Source of the DNA: a virus
Virus record (IMG/VR): IMGVR_UViG_3300025910_000033
Span: 1 to 24,854 of that record
Direction: 5' to 3' (one strand)
Length of the DNA: 24,854 bases
Shown here: positions 22,507 through 24,854 of the stretch, in pieces
Layout: the number at the start of each line of letters is the position of its first letter
Position numbering within the stretch: position 1 is the first letter of the stretch
The notes under the pieces: generated by a model
What the model was told of the DNA's origin: nothing
The model's input: the letters and a program-made list of their open reading frames with translations, nothing else
Databases searched by the model: none
Translations under genes and position numbers: made by a program

Positions 22507-22885
22507 GGTAGAGTGGACCATAGGCACGCTCAATGAGAAATTCGATGCCCTGAGGCTGGCGGACAAGGAAGCTGTCGCCACTGCTCTGGCTGCTGCCGAG
22601 AAGGCTGTCACCGCTGCCCTGACGGCTGCCAAGGAGGCGGTGCTGAAGGCTGAGAACGCCGCCGAAAAACGCTTCGAGGCGAACAACGAAATCCGCGGCG
22701 CGATGATGGACGCGCAAAAGAACTTCCCCAACCTCGCGCAGTTTGAAGCGCTCAAAGAACAGGTGTCCAGGCTCGAGCTGATGGTGTCGGGAAACTCGAA
22801 GAAATTCGAGGGCTTCGGCCTGTTCGCGCTCATCCTCGGGCTGGTGATCGGCGCTGCCGGCACGCTGTTCGGCCTGGTCAGTTAG
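22499..22885 (+). CDS. Coiled-coil protein with C-terminal membrane anchor
   Basis: GTG 22499 starts a 128-aa protein. Residues about 5-95 are Ala/Lys/Glu-rich helix with heptads (KEAVATALAAAEKAVTAAL, KEAVLKAENAAEKRFEANNE), followed by ALKEQVSRLELMV and a single C-terminal span (GFGLFALILGLVIGAAGTLF). The topology is opposite to a usual i-spanin. The longer frame from 22361 is inside the holin gene and not used. Probably a lysis-associated membrane protein, exact role unknown. The stop is followed by a strong ribosome site for the next small gene. Confidence 0.7.
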   Translation: MSEVEWTIGTLNEKFDALRLADKEAVATALAAAEKAVTAALTAAKEAVLKAENAAEKRFEANNEIRGAMMDAQKNFPNLAQFEALKEQVSRLELMVSGNSKKFEGFGLFALILGLVIGAAGTLFGLVS

Positions 22886-22895
22886 GAGCTTCCGC

Positions 22896-23042
22896 ATGAT
22901 AGCGCAGCCGACCCGCATTCGAGACCTCGCCAAGCCGTGGCGGCGCTTCCGCGACAGTGAGACCGGCGAGTTCTGCACGCGTTTGTATGCCCTGCTGCAC
23001 CCGGCAACGACCGAAAGCATCGACACGAGGAAGTGGAAGTGA
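22896..23042 (+). CDS. Small basic protein (48 aa) before the spanins
   Basis: A perfect AGGAG at seven-base spacing precedes ATG 22896. The frame is 48 codons, ending TGA 23040-23042 and overlapping the i-spanin start. The product is basic and soluble (MIAQPTRIRDLAKPWRRFRD... ending DTRKWK), with no membrane segment. Coding is supported by the ribosome site and the tight overlap. Function unknown. Confidence 0.7.
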   Translation: MIAQPTRIRDLAKPWRRFRDSETGEFCTRLYALLHPATTESIDTRKWK

Positions 23043-23380
23043 TCGGCCTTCTCGCTCCGCTTCTCGGTCTGCCGAAGTGGGCCAAGTTCGCCATCGGCGG
23101 CGCCCTGATCGCGCTCGCCTTGGGCGCCCTGTGGCTGTGGCTCGATCACCGCGAACGGGCTGACGACAAGGCCAACCAGGAAATCGGGGCCACCATCCAG
23201 CGCGAGGGAGACTTGCGCGAGACCATCGAACGAACGGAGACAGGCAATGCTGCACGCGACGAAATCAATCAAGCTGGGACTGCTGGTGACCGTCTGCGCT
23301 TTGAGCAGTGCATGCGGACAGCCCGAACGCCCGCGAACTGTCAGCGATTTCTGCCTGAACGACAAGCGGATCAGCGCTGA
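23039..23380 (+). CDS. Rz: Inner-membrane spanin (Rz-like)
   Basis: This joins the inner membrane to the outer-membrane partner during lysis. The 113-aa protein has one N-terminal span (residues 16-37: AKFAIGGALIALALGALWLW) and then a periplasmic coiled coil (RERADDKANQEIGATIQREG, DLRETIERTETGNAARDEIN). It ends in a Cys-containing tail (C91, C100). GTG 23039 was preferred to GTG 23033, which lies too close to AGGA. The next gene is nested in another frame inside its 3' half, the classical Rz/Rz1 layout. Assignment is supported by both partners together. Confidence 0.85.
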   Translation: MIGLLAPLLGLPKWAKFAIGGALIALALGALWLWLDHRERADDKANQEIGATIQREGDLRETIERTETGNAARDEINQAGTAGDRLRFEQCMRTARTPANCQRFLPERQADQR

Positions 23381-23501
23381 GCCCGCACCCGAACGGGGCG
23401 CCGATGACCGCGGCAACAAGTGGGACACCGACGAAACCCTGCACGAGATCCTTGCGCACAACGAAGTGCGCGATCGCCTTTGTCCGGAAGTGACCCCATG
23501 A
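23247..23501 (+). CDS. Rz1: Outer-membrane lipoprotein spanin (Rz1-like)
   Basis: This is an 84-aa lipoprotein. The signal peptide (MLHATKSIKLGLLVTVCALSS) ends in a lipobox ALSSAC with the acylated Cys at residue 23, directly followed by GQPERPR. The mature part is short, charged and Pro-containing, as in o-spanins. It starts in a +1-shifted frame inside Rz (134 bases of overlap) with GGAG seven bases before its ATG and extends beyond the Rz stop. Product anchors in the outer membrane and binds Rz. The stop overlaps the next ATG (ATGA). Confidence 0.85.
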   Translation: MLHATKSIKLGLLVTVCALSSACGQPERPRTVSDFCLNDKRISAEPAPERGADDRGNKWDTDETLHEILAHNEVRDRLCPEVTP

Positions 23502-24854
23502 AACGCCTTGCCCTTCTCGCGCTCGCCTGCTCGGTCCCCGCGCTGTCACAATCGAGCCTGCCGATCACCGATCTCCAGACCGCCGGCAACGCTGCGGATC
23601 GCGCCCTTGCGGCCTGCAGGAACCGTCAAGCATCGAAGTGCCTGACGGACGCACAGGCGGCCAACACGGCCATCGAAAGCGCGATGACGGCTCTAGGTGT
23701 ATCAGCCCTTGGAACCCCCACGAGGGCAGCGCAGACGGCGCTCCCGACCACCGAACTGCGTTATGCCGGGAACGCGGCGGACAGGGCTTTGGCGGCGTGC
23801 AAGAAGCGCCTTGTAACCAAGTGCCAGACCGAAGCGCAAACAACGAACAGGTGGATCGACGAAGCCATTGCGGTGATGAACGCGGCTCCTGCTCCGTCGC
23901 CAACCCCAACCCCAACTCCCACTCCGACCCCGACACCTACCCCGACGCCATCACCGAGCTATGTCGCATCGCCGACGATTGCCGGCGAGGCCGCGCTCGT
24001 CTCGTCGTTCCCGTTCCGTGAAGGGCTGGTGGCTTCATGGGGCACCGGAGCTATTCCCGGTCTCTACGGAGGGGGAGAAGGTGCATTCCGGTTCACCTGC
24101 GGCGGCGAAGGCGAGTTCCGCTATGATGACCCGCTGCTCTACCCTGGGCAAGCTGACGAGTCGCATCTGCACAAGTTCTTCGGCGCCAACGGGGTAACCT
24201 ACGCCACGACCAGCTCGGGCCTCTCGGGTGTCACAAGCTCGAATTGCAACTACGGCACCAAGGTGGTCAACCGCTCGGCCTACTGGATGCCTGCCCTTCT
24301 TGACGATCAAGGCTATGCCCGTAACCCCGACTGGATCGCGGTCTATTACAAGCGCCCGATGGCCTCGAGCGCTCGCTGCACATTGGGGAGCGGAACCTAC
24401 GAGGGCAACTGTATCGGCATTCCCAACCAATACCGGGTCATCGCCGGATGGGATCCGACGGTTCCCAACGGTGGCTCACCCGGTGCATCGTGGTATTGCA
24501 CGGGGGGAACCGGAGATCATTACACCGACCTAGATGCGGTGTTTCAGAGCGGCTGCCGCGCCGGAGATACCCTTGTCGCGGACATTTCCTTCCCGCCGTG
24601 CTGGGATGGAGTTTACCTCGACACACCCGACCACCGCGAACACGCTGCGTTTCCGAGCTATGGAGACTGGGGCTATCTCAAGTGCCCCGATACCCATCCT
24701 TACGTAATCCCGCAGACCGAGAACAAATACGCTTGGACCGTGACTGCCGACATGTACCACACGGTCGATGGGGTAATCCGTTCGAGGCTGCTGCTTGCCA
24801 GCGATCACATGAAATCGGGAGCAAAACCCGGCGAAACCTTGCACGGATTACCCC
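23498..24854 (+). CDS. Secreted DUF1996 protein with duplicated Cys module (3' end missing)
   Basis: The frame is open from ATG 23498 to the window edge (452 codons). Residues 1-17 are a Sec signal peptide (MKRLALLALACSVPALS). Residues 21-67 and 82-128 are two copies of a helical module (GNAADRALAAC... KC...), about 53% identical with paired Cys. Residues 131-154 are a Pro-Thr linker containing (PT)8. From about 156 the DUF1996 domain has HLHKFFG (223-229), NRSAYWMPAL (258-267), CWDGVYLDTPDHREH (368-382) and CPDTHPYVIP. The domain's function is unknown. A linker-joined binding module suggests a secreted or wall-attached protein. It follows the spanins and may act at or after lysis, which is inference. 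Confidence 0.85.
   Translation, partial: MKRLALLALACSVPALSQSSLPITDLQTAGNAADRALAACRNRQASKCLTDAQAANTAIESAMTALGVSALGTPTRAAQTALPTTELRYAGNAADRALAACKKRLVTKCQTEAQTTNRWIDEAIAVMNAAPAPSPTPTPTPTPTPTPTPTPSPSYVASPTIAGEAALVSSFPFREGLVASWGTGAIPGLYGGGEGAFRFTCGGEGEFRYDDPLLYPGQADESHLHKFFGANGVTYATTSSGLSGVTSSNCNYGTKVVNRSAYWMPALLDDQGYARNPDWIAVYYKRPMASSARCTLGSGTYEGNCIGIPNQYRVIAGWDPTVPNGGSPGASWYCTGGTGDHYTDLDAVFQSGCRAGDTLVADISFPPCWDGVYLDTPDHREHAAFPSYGDWGYLKCPDTHPYVIPQTENKYAWTVTADMYHTVDGVIRSRLLLASDHMKSGAKPGETLHGLP
23558..23881 (+). repeat. Tandem duplication of a ~47-residue Cys-pair module
   Basis: Two protein copies at residues 21-67 and 82-128 of the DUF1996 gene share 25 of 47 residues by hand alignment, including AGNAADRALAAC and KC-x-T-x-A-Q. 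DNA copies are diverged, so the duplication is not recent. Confidence 0.8.
23894..23955 (+). repeat. Pro-Thr linker coding repeat
   Basis: A six-base CCN-ACN unit is repeated eight times, giving (PT)8 flanked by Pro-Ser. This is the usual kind of flexible, O-glycosylatable linker between secreted modules. Confidence 0.9.

Noticed and set aside
1-24854. tRNA genes, integrase, attachment sites or insertion sequences
   Set aside because: I noticed no cloverleaf with a CCA-adjacent acceptor, recombinase motif or inverted-repeat-bounded transposase. Absence is by eye only.

Overview
The window looks like the structural and lysis half of a tailed phage or prophage with a short (podovirus-type) tail. 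Coding is dense and G+C-rich, almost all on the + strand, with short overlaps between stops and starts. I see no integrase, repressor, replication gene or tape-measure gene, so lifestyle cannot be decided here. Protein flavour (epsilon15/P22-type portal, DUF5309-type capsid and SU10-type adaptor, GH19-like endolysin) and codon use suggest a phage of an alphaproteobacterium, possibly a sphingomonad. That host guess is inference.

Layout. 1-963: end of one gene and a 239-aa protein of unknown role. 965-4786: terminase small and large subunits and a portal with a long C-terminal coiled coil. 4783-6087: two small proteins and a collagen-like protein. 6106-8065: scaffold and major capsid, closed by a strong terminator. 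8108-9055: a small protein and a head-tail adaptor. 9055-11887: an Ig/SPRY-like virion protein and a secreted DUF1996-type protein. 12027-14298: a gp10-like DNA-stabilisation protein, a tail-collar protein and a GNAT-like protein. 14301-17920: three probable ejection proteins. 18109-19740: a tail fibre with a C-terminal S74 self-cleaving chaperone. 19767-23501: membrane proteins, GH19-like endolysin, holin candidate and a nested Rz/Rz1 spanin pair. 23498-end: a second secreted DUF1996 protein, cut by the window edge.

The most unusual points are these. (1) A minus-strand HNH homing endonuclease sits at the 5' end of the endolysin gene. It is flanked on the left by an orphaned endolysin start and on the right by a different, alignable start, and both starts show the same stop/start overlap. 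This looks like an insertion that carried its own replacement 5' end. (2) Two DUF1996 proteins with Sec signal peptides occur in one phage, one in the structural block and one behind the spanins. The second has a duplicated Cys-containing module and a Pro-Thr linker. (3) Two tiny minus-strand ORFs lie tail-to-tail against plus-strand genes. One has an ideal ribosome site and encodes a single membrane span. (4) A membrane gene contains an in-frame internal start with its own ribosome site that would make a 31-residue proline-rich peptide.

Functions are read from protein sequence by eye. No database search was run.
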